In this document: in pieces, positions 1-5,794 of the stretch
Layout of the letters: every line of letters starts with the position of its first letter
How positions within the stretch are numbered: the stretch's first letter is position 1
Assembly (NCBI GenBank): GCA_947038745.1
Contig: CAMQXE010000049.1
Span: 1 to 8,143, forward strand
Direction: 5' to 3'
DNA length: 8,143 nucleotides
Source: an uncultured Propionibacteriaceae bacterium
GTDB lineage: Bacteria > Actinomycetota > Actinomycetes > Propionibacteriales > Propionibacteriaceae
Notes under the pieces: model-generated
Told to the model about the DNA's origin: nothing
Database searches by the model: none
Seen by the model: only the letters and a program-made list of their open reading frames with translations
Position numbers and translations under genes: made by a program

Positions 1-35
1 TATTGATAGCCCTTAGATCGCCCTCTGCCAAGGAG

Positions 36-962
36 CTAGTCCCAGGAGCGCACCGTGTCCAATGCCTGCTGCAGATCATCGGGATAAGGAGACTCAAACT
101 CCACATACTCATGCGAAGTGGGATGGATAAAGCCCAAGCGCGTCGCATGTAACCACTGACGCTCCAAGCCCAGCTTTCCCGCCAATACTGGATCAGAGCC
201 ATAGAGCGGATCACCGCAGCATGGATGCTTTAGCGCAGACATATGCACTCGAATCTGATGCGTACGCCCGGTTTCAAGGTGAATGGTAAGCAAAGTGGCA
301 GCTACATGTGCTTCCAGAGTGTCGTAATGGGTCACCGAAGGACGCCCCCCATCCACGATAGCCATCTTCCAATCATGATGCGGATCACGGCCAATAGGGG
401 CGTCAATTGTGCCAGCAAAAGGATCAGGATGACCTTGAACTAACGCATGATAAGTCTTGTCGATAGTGCGGTCCCGAAACGCCTGCTTAAGCACGGTATA
501 GGCAATTTCTGACTTAGCGACGACCATCAATCCCGATGTACCAACATCAAGGCGCTGCACGATCCCTTTACGCTCCGCCATACCGGAGGTAGAGATACGC
601 ACACCAGCAGCCTCAAGATGCTCCACTACGCTGGGCCCTGCCCAACCTAAGCTGGGATGCGCAGCAACCCCCACCGGCTTATCCACGACGATAATGTCGT
701 GGTCTTCGAATACGATACGCAATCCATCGGCAAGCTGCGGATTGAGCAGAACTGTACCGCGTGGCACCTCAGGTAGCTGGATTTCTAGCATTGCTCCTGC
801 TTTAACCCTGATCGAGGCTTTCGTTACCTTTAAGCCATCCAGAAAAACCTGGCCTTCATCAATGAGATCAGCGATACCACTACGAGACAGCCCAAGCATC
901 CGAGCAGCGGCAGCATCTACCCGATCCCCATCCAGACCGTCTGGAACCAGCGCTATGGTCAT
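36..962 (-). CDS. rluD: RluD-type 23S rRNA pseudouridine synthase (RluA family)
   Basis: Protein of 308 residues, a normal length for the RluA/RluD family, which isomerises specific uridines of 23S rRNA to pseudouridine. An S4-like RNA-binding domain spans about residues 12-70 ([20 protein letters not shown], then VFLDG). The catalytic domain follows from about 80, with KPVGVAAHP at 95-103, the catalytic loop [16 protein letters not shown] at 137-152 (catalytic Asp139) and RTHQIRVHM at 233-241. The residue before the catalytic RLD is Gln136, where the family usually has His (HRLD). The ATG at 962 overlaps the lspA stop as ATGA, so translation is probably coupled to lspA. The lspA-rluD pairing is common in Actinobacteria and Firmicutes. 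The family is certain. Whether the target matches E. coli RluD (positions 1911/1915/1917) is inferred only. The 35 nt to the window edge after the stop show nothing I can name. Confidence 0.96.
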   Translation of the reverse strand: MTIALVPDGLDGDRVDAAAARMLGLSRSGIADLIDEGQVFLDGLKVTKASIRVKAGAMLEIQLPEVPRGTVLLNPQLADGLRIVFEDHDIIVVDKPVGVAAHPSLGWAGPSVVEHLEAAGVRISTSGMAERKGIVQRLDVGTSGLMVVAKSEIAYTVLKQAFRDRTIDKTYHALVQGHPDPFAGTIDAPIGRDPHHDWKMAIVDGGRPSVTHYDTLEAHVAATLLTIHLETGRTHQIRVHMSALKHPCCGDPLYGSDPVLAGKLGLERQWLHATRLGFIHPTSHEYVEFESPYPDDLQQALDTVRSWD

Positions 963-1501
963 GATTTCTCCTTGGCTAGGCTTCCGTCGAGGGCATACTT
1001 ACCCCATATCGTCAGCACGATAAAAAGGCCAGCCGAAGTACAGATGCAGATATCCGCGATATTAAAAATGGCAAATTTAGGCAGCATGATGAAATCGACG
1101 ACCTCCCCACGGAACGGGCCTGGCGCACGAAAGAGCCGATCATAGAGATTGCCTAAGATCCCACCGATAAGTAGCCCAAGCGCTGTTGCCCACCATCCAA
1201 GGCGCAGCCGAGGCAAGGCGTAGCACAACACAGCGATGAGAACGAGCAACGCTAATACCGGAAAGATCGGTGTCCATGCCGCACCCATGCTAAAGGCAGC
1301 ACCCGAGTTAAAGGTCAAGTACCATTGCAGCACTCTGCCGATGACCGGAGTCGCTTGATACGGCTGCAAGGTCGCCAACATGTGCTCTTTAACTAGTTGG
1401 TCCAGTGCAAAACATAGAACCCCCAACGACAAAGCGAAAACGACAGCAGCCCACCTCGGCCACAGAACCGGGGTGGGTAGCGTCTTCTTCCTCGCAGCGA
1501 T
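959..1501 (-). CDS. lspA: Lipoprotein signal peptidase (signal peptidase II), start codon uncertain
   Basis: Integral membrane aspartyl protease that removes signal peptides from diacylglyceryl-modified prolipoproteins. Numbered from the TTG at 1432, landmarks are DQLVKE at 11-16, NSGAAF at 42-47, GNLYDRL at 94-100 (catalytic Asp98), VVDF at 111-114 and FNIAD at 123-127 (catalytic Asp127), with four hydrophobic segments. The start is a problem. TTG 1432 falls inside the first membrane helix and has no Shine-Dalgarno sequence. Upstream the frame stays open to a stop at 1525 and encodes a basic stretch ([10 protein letters not shown]) and the rest of a helix (WAAVVFA), but has no ATG, GTG or TTG. 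I chose ATC at 1501, which overlaps the preceding gene's TAA as TAATC and has GAGGA about 9 nt upstream, giving about 180 residues. CTG 1465 and ACG 1483 (GAGG 6 nt upstream) are alternatives. Gene identity is certain; the 5' end is not. Confidence 0.93.
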   Translation of the reverse strand: MAARKKTLPTPVLWPRWAAVVFALSLGVLCFALDQLVKEHMLATLQPYQATPVIGRVLQWYLTFNSGAAFSMGAAWTPIFPVLALLVLIAVLCYALPRLRLGWWATALGLLIGGILGNLYDRLFRAPGPFRGEVVDFIMLPKFAIFNIADICICTSAGLFIVLTIWGKYALDGSLAKEKS

Positions 1502-1923
1502 TAGCGACGTTCCTCGCGAGTTTTACACGTAACACACATCGTGGCACGCGGAAAAGCTAGCAGCCGTCCTTTGCCAATCGGTTCAGCGCAGCTCTCACAG
1601 TTACCATAAGTACCTGCATTGAGCCGGGCCAAAGCATGCTGGCATTGGTCCAACATTTCGCGCAGGTTCGTCGTGAGCGTCATCTCAGTATCGCGCTCGA
1701 AGTTGCTGCTACCAACATCAGCCGTATCGCGACCAGCACCATCGTTGCCTTCATGCAAGAGCTGAGTTAGCTCCGCATCGGCAGCTTGGATCTGCTTCGT
1801 GATACGCGCAATATCTGCTTCAAGTTCTTCACGAACTTCAGTAATCTCTTCTGCCGTCCACGGCTTCTCACCAGCAGTGGTTGGCAGATCAATAGCCGGG
1901 GTGGACTTCTTCGCCGGGGCCAT
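1501..1923 (-). CDS. DksA/TraR-family C4 zinc finger protein
   Basis: Protein of 140 residues. The C-terminus carries a DksA/TraR zinc finger, C109-x2-C112-x17-C130-x2-C133. It is preceded by a helical hairpin with about residues 22-57 as arm one (EEITEVREELEADIARITKQ) and 76-104 as arm two. The turn between the arms holds D66-T-A-D69, in the place where DksA has the acidic tip that enters the RNA polymerase secondary channel. This points to an RNA polymerase-binding regulator, but actinobacterial members are poorly characterised and ppGpp dependence cannot be assumed. ATG 1923 is chosen because AAAGGAG sits 6-7 nt upstream; an in-frame GTG at 1989 would add 22 unconserved-looking residues that run through the terminator hairpin. 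It is first in a dksA-lspA-rluD group, behind the terminator that follows divIVA, so it should have its own promoter, although I see no convincing -10/-35 in the short gap. Confidence 0.93.
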   Translation of the reverse strand: MAPAKKSTPAIDLPTTAGEKPWTAEEITEVREELEADIARITKQIQAADAELTQLLHEGNDGAGRDTADVGSSNFERDTEMTLTTNLREMLDQCQHALARLNAGTYGNCESCAEPIGKGRLLAFPRATMCVTCKTREERR

Positions 1924-1942
1924 GGAACACTCCTTTGGACAC
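1921..1942 (-). promoter_or_regulatory. Shine-Dalgarno deciding the DksA-like start
   Basis: On the minus strand the sequence reads AAAGGAGTGTTCCATG, which places a near-perfect ribosome binding site 6-7 nt before ATG 1923. This fixes the start and excludes the longer open frame that begins at 1989. Confidence 0.8.
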
Positions 1943-1977
1943 AGTTTCTTCGCGCAAGAGTAGCGCACGAATGGGCA

Positions 1978-2008
1978 AAACGGCCCCACTTCAGCGGTGG
2001 GGCCGTTT
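1978..2008 (-). terminator. Intrinsic terminator after divIVA
   Basis: A perfect 12-bp inverted repeat: AAACGGCCCCAC at 1978-1989 pairs with GTGGGGCCGTTT at 1997-2008 around a 7-nt loop. Read on the minus strand it lies 23 nt past the divIVA stop and ends in TTTT, a short U-tract that partly overlaps the stem. The plus-strand reading also ends in TTT, but nothing on that strand needs it. It probably separates the ftsZ-to-divIVA unit from the dksA-like/lspA/rluD unit. Confidence 0.85.
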
Positions 2009-2031
2009 CGTGTTGAGTTTATTAGTTCAGA

Positions 2032-2979
2032 TTAGTCGCCAAGAAGAGCATCAAGACGAGGGGTCGTCGAGGACTCATTCTTAACATTTCCTGGGGCTTC
2101 AGAGAGCAAACCTGGCTTGTTCCCTGGCTCAAAAATACCCTTCTTGAGCGCTTCAATCTGGCTCGAGAGATGCTTCTGAATATTTGCGCGGTAGGTTCCT
2201 TCGAACTCACGCAACTCGCCGACCTTGCCATGAAGCAGATCTCGCTCTTGCTCCAACGCGGTGAACAACTCAATACGACGGCTCTTTGTCTCACCGTCAA
2301 GAGCGTTAGCCCGCGATTGTGCTTCTGACGTCATCTTCTCAGCATTTACGCGAGCCTCAGACTCGACCCGCTCGGCCTTAGTGCGGGCATCGACAGTGAT
2401 CTCATGGGCCTGACGATTAGCGTCATCGACCTTACGCTTCGCCTCAGCTTCGGCCTCGGAAACGACCTGCTCGGACTGCTTAATTGCCAACTCAACCATG
2501 CGCGTCACCTGGGGCGAAGCATCTGATGCAGTAGAGACGACGATCTTTTGCACGCCATTCTCAATTACCGAAGCGCCAGCAGTAGTCTCCTGCTTTTCTC
2601 CAAGCTGGGCATGCAATTGCTTATTTTCTACGCGAAGACGCTCGATCTCCTCCGTGCAGCGCTTAAGCGAATCCTGCAACTGCTGCGGAGCGCCAGCATT
2701 ACGACGAACATCGTCAAGCTCCTCTTTGAGGCTCTTAAGCTCCTCATTAAGGCGCTTGTTCTCATCCTGCAGGCGAGTGTCCACAACTGGTGCAGCCACA
2801 ACCGGAGCAGCCACGGACTTATCCGCGACCTGCTTCTTCAGTGTATCGGCCTCCTCAGTCATCGCCTGAATCGTGGCCTCAACCTTGTCAACAAAATTGT
2901 CAACGTCGGAGACCTCATAGCCCTGACGGCGCGACATATGGAAACGGGTCTTGCGAACCTCGTCAAGTGTGAGCGTCAT
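2032..2979 (-). CDS. divIVA: DivIVA/Wag31 polar growth and septum scaffold protein
   Basis: Cytoplasmic coiled-coil protein of 315 residues that gathers at curved membrane (poles and septum) and directs wall synthesis in Actinobacteria. The conserved N-terminal domain is about residues 1-38 (LTLDEVRKTRF, then RRQGYEVSDVDNFVDKVE). The Arg17-Arg18-Gln-Gly-Tyr stretch corresponds to the membrane-inserting loop. A first coiled coil spans roughly 28-53, followed by a VAAPVVAAPVV spacer at 56-66 and more coil at 67-130. A linker at 131-158 leads to a long charged coil from about 160 to 280, rich in A/E/K/R, and a polar tail ending LDALLGD. ATG 2979 follows AGAGGTGGAG, a strong ribosome binding site. 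The gene follows sepF after a 152-nt gap that holds a likely promoter, and a strong terminator follows it. The family call is certain. In relatives this protein is often essential for polar growth. Confidence 0.96.
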   Translation of the reverse strand: MTLTLDEVRKTRFHMSRRQGYEVSDVDNFVDKVEATIQAMTEEADTLKKQVADKSVAAPVVAAPVVDTRLQDENKRLNEELKSLKEELDDVRRNAGAPQQLQDSLKRCTEEIERLRVENKQLHAQLGEKQETTAGASVIENGVQKIVVSTASDASPQVTRMVELAIKQSEQVVSEAEAEAKRKVDDANRQAHEITVDARTKAERVESEARVNAEKMTSEAQSRANALDGETKSRRIELFTALEQERDLLHGKVGELREFEGTYRANIQKHLSSQIEALKKGIFEPGNKPGLLSEAPGNVKNESSTTPRLDALLGD

Positions 2980-2998
2980 TCTCCACCTCTAGTTCGAA

Positions 2999-3017
2999 CG
3001 CCAAGCTCCCCTTGGCG
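2999..3017 (-). other. Hairpin in the divIVA leader
   Basis: A perfect 7-bp inverted repeat, CGCCAAG/CTTGGCG with a 5-nt loop, lies 19 nt upstream of the divIVA ATG. A GTTCGAAC palindrome (2992-2999) abuts it, and the ribosome binding site comes directly after. As RNA it could fold just upstream of the ribosome site and affect translation or stability. The stem is too short and lacks the U-tract for a terminator. Its function is inferred only. Confidence 0.45.
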
Positions 3018-3053
3018 GGTACGGCCGGGCGCCGCACGATGTTTCATCTTCAG

Positions 3054-3081
3054 ATTATCGCCCATAGGGCTTACCAACCAA
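3054..3081 (-). promoter_or_regulatory. Candidate SigA-type promoter for divIVA
   Basis: On the minus strand TTGGTT (3081-3076) and GATAAT (3059-3054) are separated by 16 nt, a reasonable match to TTGACA/TATAAT. Transcription would start about 65-70 nt before the divIVA ATG, placing the 2999-3017 hairpin in the 5' leader. A second promoter would let divIVA be expressed apart from ftsZ and sepF. Found by eye only. Confidence 0.4.
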
Positions 3082-3131
3082 CCAAATAACAGATTTGTTC
3101 CTCAGACACTGTTAATTCTTAGCCAGAGTCT

Positions 3132-3608
3132 CTAGCTCTGGTTGAAGAAGCTACCAGCGATTCGCTCTTTGTCCTCGGCCGCAACCGTAACGTTGAGCGG
3201 CGAAAGCAAGAACACCTTGCTCGTTACTCGCTCGATCGTGCCACGCAAACCAAAGACAAGACCAGCTGCAAAATCCACCAACCGCTTGGCATCACTGTCT
3301 TCCATATCAGTCAGATTCATAATGACTGGAAGTCCATCTCGATAATGCTCACCGATAGTACGCGCCTCATTGTAGGTACGCGGGTGAACAGTCACGATCC
3401 GTGAAAGATCAACTGCACGAGGAGCGGCGACAACCTGCGGACGCGTCATTGGGCGCACACCAGACTCATCAATCTCTTCCTCGTCATAGTATCCGTCTCC
3501 ATACACCGGCTCTGTCAGCTCCAGATCCTCGTGCTCTTCCTTGACGGTGTAGCGATCTTCTGAGATAAATCCCAGCCATGCTGCGCCTTTGCGTAACACG
3601 TCAGACAT
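3132..3608 (-). CDS. sepF: SepF, FtsZ membrane anchor
   Basis: Protein of 158 residues. SepF binds the C-terminal peptide of FtsZ and tethers it to the membrane, and in Actinobacteria, which lack FtsA, it is the main known anchor. Residues 1-15 ([15 protein letters not shown]) form the expected amphipathic membrane helix. A very acidic linker follows at about 17-49, with runs of D/E and Tyr. The SepF fold occupies about 66-146: [61 protein letters not shown]. The AGLVFGLRG stretch corresponds to the conserved glycine region of the dimer and FtsZ-binding face. ATG 3608 is preceded by AGGAGG with a 4-5-nt spacer, one of the best ribosome sites in the window, fitting a protein needed in quantity. 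It follows pgeF after 55 nt; the yggS gene that often sits here is absent. Confidence 0.96.
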   Translation of the reverse strand: MSDVLRKGAAWLGFISEDRYTVKEEHEDLELTEPVYGDGYYDEEEIDESGVRPMTRPQVVAAPRAVDLSRIVTVHPRTYNEARTIGEHYRDGLPVIMNLTDMEDSDAKRLVDFAAGLVFGLRGTIERVTSKVFLLSPLNVTVAAEDKERIAGSFFNQS

Positions 3609-3663
3609 CGTTCCTCCTGCCGGTATTTCTTGTTCAGTTCGAGGTTACCTGCCCTGACGGCAC

Positions 3664-4365
3664 CTATGCTTTAGCCACGCCAGAGCCAAGGAACACTACT
3701 GCCCCATTACTTCCGTAGGAATCGTCGCCTGCGCGTCGAGCCGAATGCCATTCCAGATGTTCCAGAGTACAGATCCCGATATCGTTCGCAACGACGTCTA
3801 ACGTCGCTAACTGCGCCAAAGCTGCCTTCCCCAGATCAACGCTGGCGGTTCCCCATGAGGTTTGCCCCCAAGCCTGCGGATGTTGCTCTACAACTGCATT
3901 GCGCAATTCTTCTGGAACCTCATAGCATTTCCCACAAATATGCGGACCTATCCAGGCCTCAATATCAGCCGCACCAAGCTCCCGCATGCGAGTTACAGTG
4001 GCAGGAATAACCCCCGCCAAAAAGCCAACCCGGCCAGCGTGACATGCGCCAATAACCCCATCTGCACTTGCAAATAAGATGGGGAGGCAATCTGCACCAC
4101 GAGCACACAGTGCAATATCGGGTAGCTGAGTTACCAGCGCATCGGCTGCTGGTGGCTTCTCGTCGAAAAAACTCTCATCAACATCAACCACAGTCGCGCT
4201 ATGGATCTGCTGTAATACGGCAAGCCGACTCACTCCCAGTGCAGTGCAGGTTGCTTCCTGCTTACTTTGATAATGAGATAGCTGATCGACATTAGGGCGG
4301 CCAACATCAGAACAGAATGCCGCCCCGACGCCAAAACTGACGTCGGGGCGGATAATCGTCTGCAT
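3664..4365 (-). CDS. pgeF: PgeF/YfiH family purine nucleoside-amidase type protein (DUF152, 'polyphenol oxidase')
   Basis: Protein of 233 residues, near the family norm of about 240. The three metal/active-site residues of the YfiH/YlmD/LACC1 family are visible: His55 in QQIHSATVV, Cys93 in ARGADCLPILFA and His109 in GACHAGRVGFLAGV. Also present are ADALVT (74-79), IGPHICGKCYEV (139-150) and a late Cys-Thr at 199-200. The family was long annotated as a laccase. Established work assigns E. coli YfiH (PgeF) to removal of wrongly inserted L-Ser from UDP-MurNAc precursors, while LACC1-type members act on purine nucleosides. The location directly after ftsZ in a cell wall cluster favours a precursor-editing role, which is inference. 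The ATG at 4365 overlaps the ftsZ stop (TAATG), so translation is coupled. The first codons contain a perfect hairpin, described separately. Confidence 0.92.
   Translation of the reverse strand: MQTIIRPDVSFGVGAAFCSDVGRPNVDQLSHYQSKQEATCTALGVSRLAVLQQIHSATVVDVDESFFDEKPPAADALVTQLPDIALCARGADCLPILFASADGVIGACHAGRVGFLAGVIPATVTRMRELGAADIEAWIGPHICGKCYEVPEELRNAVVEQHPQAWGQTSWGTASVDLGKAALAQLATLDVVANDIGICTLEHLEWHSARRAGDDSYGSNGAVVFLGSGVAKA
4320..4351 (-). repeat. Perfect 11-bp inverted repeat inside the start of pgeF
   Basis: CCGCCCCGACG (4320-4330) and CGTCGGGGCGG (4341-4351) are exact reverse complements separated by 10 nt. In the minus-strand transcript the hairpin starts 13 nt after the ftsZ stop and covers codons 5-15 of pgeF. 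There is no U-tract after it, so it is not a classical terminator. It could attenuate transcription, slow ribosomes entering pgeF or protect the ftsZ mRNA 3' end. The structure is seen in the sequence; the role is inferred. Confidence 0.7.
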
Positions 4366-5561
4366 TACTTGAGGAAGTCCGGAATATCGAGCTCATCATC
4401 TGAGCTTGGGGCTGGAAAACCTGGGTTGCGGGCGACTGTTGGCTCACCCTGACGCGGCAGCCTTGTTGCTGGCTGCGTTGCAGGCCGCCCAACCTGGCCT
4501 GGAGCGACTACCTGCCCCGAAGCCTCTGGACGCGCAATACCCTGCACTGGCTGCGAAGCTGGCAGCGTCGTAACCTGACGTGGCGGCAACTGCTGCTTAC
4601 GTGGCAGTGGCTGGTTATTATCAAAACCGGCAGCAATGACCGTAACTCGAACCTCATCTCCAAGCGAGTCATCAATGACGGTACCGAAGATGATGTTGGC
4701 CTCGTCATGGGCAGCAGCCTCAATGAGGTTAGCTGCGGCCGAAACTTCAAATAGGCCAAGATCAGAGCCGCCGGCGATGGACAGCAGCACACCGTGCGCA
4801 CCATCGATTGAAGCCTCAAGCAGAGGTGAGCTCACTGCCATCTCCGCAGCAGCACGCGCCCGATCTTCGCCACGAGCCGAGCCAATACCCATCAAAGCAG
4901 TGCCTGCGTCTGACATCACTGATTTAACGTCAGCAAAGTCAAGATTGATCAAGCCCGGAGTCGTAATAAGATCAGTGATGCCCTGAACACCTTGCATGAG
5001 CACCTGATCGGCCTGCTTGAATGCATCAAGAATGGCGATCTGGTGATCAGTCATTTGCAGTAATTTGTCGTTGGGGATAACGATCAGCGTGTCTACTTCT
5101 TCACGCAGATTGCCAATACCGTTTTCAGCCTGGTTAGAGCGACGCCGCCCCTCGAAGCTGAATGGGCGAGTCACCACACCGATGGTCAAGGCACCCAACG
5201 CACGAGCAATACGAGCAACGACCGGAGCCGCACCCGTGCCGGTGCCTCCGCCCTCACCCGCAGTCACAAAGACCATATCGGCGCCCTTGAGGATCTCCTC
5301 AATCTCTTCCGCTTGATCTTCATCACCTTGACGACCCTTTTCTGGATCAGCCCCAGCGCCAAGACCCCGGGTAAGCTCGCGGCCAATATCGAGCTTGACG
5401 TCAGCATCTGACATCAGCAGTGCTTGGGCATCCGTGTTCACGGCAATGAACTCGACGCCACGTAGTCCAGCTTCGATCATGCGGTTAACGGCATTCACGC
5501 CGCCACCACCAACACCGACGACCTTAATAACGGCCAGGTAGTTCTGCGATGGGTTCGCCAC
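4365..5561 (-). CDS. ftsZ: Cell division GTPase FtsZ
   Basis: Tubulin-like GTPase of 398 residues that polymerises into the Z-ring at midcell. From GTG 5561, the N-terminus [20 protein letters not shown] carries the first nucleotide loop (about 8-27). The tubulin signature GGGTGTG is at 104-110, [13 protein letters not shown] is at 129-141, and the T7 catalytic loop NLDFADVK is at 206-213, with Asp208 and Asp211 that complete the neighbouring subunit's GTPase site. The globular part ends near 314. A Pro/Gln/Arg-rich linker (about 315-388) leads to the C-terminal peptide [11 protein letters not shown], which should bind SepF. GTG 5561 is chosen because GAAGGA lies 5 nt upstream and the remaining residues align directly with other FtsZ; a GTG at 5618 would add 19 residues with no family support. 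The usual neighbour ftsQ is cut off by the permease, so ftsZ needs a promoter in 5562-5794. Confidence 0.98.
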   Translation of the reverse strand: MANPSQNYLAVIKVVGVGGGGVNAVNRMIEAGLRGVEFIAVNTDAQALLMSDADVKLDIGRELTRGLGAGADPEKGRQGDEDQAEEIEEILKGADMVFVTAGEGGGTGTGAAPVVARIARALGALTIGVVTRPFSFEGRRRSNQAENGIGNLREEVDTLIVIPNDKLLQMTDHQIAILDAFKQADQVLMQGVQGITDLITTPGLINLDFADVKSVMSDAGTALMGIGSARGEDRARAAAEMAVSSPLLEASIDGAHGVLLSIAGGSDLGLFEVSAAANLIEAAAHDEANIIFGTVIDDSLGDEVRVTVIAAGFDNNQPLPRKQQLPPRQVTTLPASQPVQGIARPEASGQVVAPGQVGRPATQPATRLPRQGEPTVARNPGFPAPSSDDELDIPDFLK

Positions 5562-5794
5562 GATGGTCCTTCTTCGTTGTTGTGGGCTCAGTCCTTGGCA
5601 CGTAGGGGAAATTGGCACGGTTAGACCTTTCCATTAGGTTATTCGCCAAACCACGCCAGTGCAGAGGGCACGCCCTGATCTCACAAAGTCCGCACCGGTA
5701 AACACGGGAGTCTCAACTGCTACTTCAGAGTTCCCCCACAACTAGTTAGCTATACCTTACTGTGGTGACACGGGTCACTACATCAAGGAGAGAC
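5562..5794. other. Divergent intergenic region between ftsZ and the permease
   Basis: About 230 bp without a supported gene, carrying the leaders of two opposed genes. For ftsZ (minus strand) the best pair I see is TTGGCG (5649-5644) and TCTAAC (5625-5620) with an 18-nt spacer, a weak match. For the permease (plus strand) TATACC at 5751-5756 could be a -10 box, without a convincing -35. An 8-bp palindrome AACTAGTT lies at 5740-5747 and a CRP-like dyad at 5765-5778. Neither promoter can be assigned firmly by eye. Confidence 0.5.
5765..5778 (+). promoter_or_regulatory. CRP/GlxR-like operator, GTGA-N6-TCAC
   Basis: The dyad GTGA (5765-5768), six bases, TCAC (5775-5778) is a perfect core match to the CRP-family site TGTGA-N6-TCACA, used by E. 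coli CRP and actinobacterial GlxR/Cmr-type regulators. The flanks extend the symmetry partly: TGT at 5761-5763 and ACA at 5780-5782. It lies about 17 nt before the permease ATG and just past a possible -10 box. A bound protein there would more likely repress than activate. The match is seen; the regulator is inferred. Confidence 0.45.

Noticed and set aside
1924..1989. 22-residue extension of the DksA-like protein
   Set aside because: It would run through the terminator hairpin; ATG 1923 has a strong AAAGGAG site.
2548..3135. Long plus-strand open frame (195 codons) opposite divIVA and the sepF-divIVA gap
   Set aside because: It is antisense to a certain divIVA gene, has a biased Leu/Ser/Arg composition from the coiled-coil codons, no ribosome site and no recognisable domain.
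3123..3141. CCAGAG/CTCTGG inverted repeat over the sepF stop as a terminator
   Set aside because: Only 6 bp with no U-tract after it on the minus strand; too weak to call.
3664..4365. Calling this gene a multicopper polyphenol oxidase (laccase)
   Set aside because: The family name is historical; there are no multicopper oxidase His-X-His motifs, and current knowledge supports precursor editing or purine nucleoside chemistry.
5562..5618. 19-residue N-terminal extension of FtsZ from an upstream GTG
   Set aside because: The extension has no resemblance to FtsZ N-termini, and GTG 5561 has a good ribosome site and gives a standard FtsZ start.
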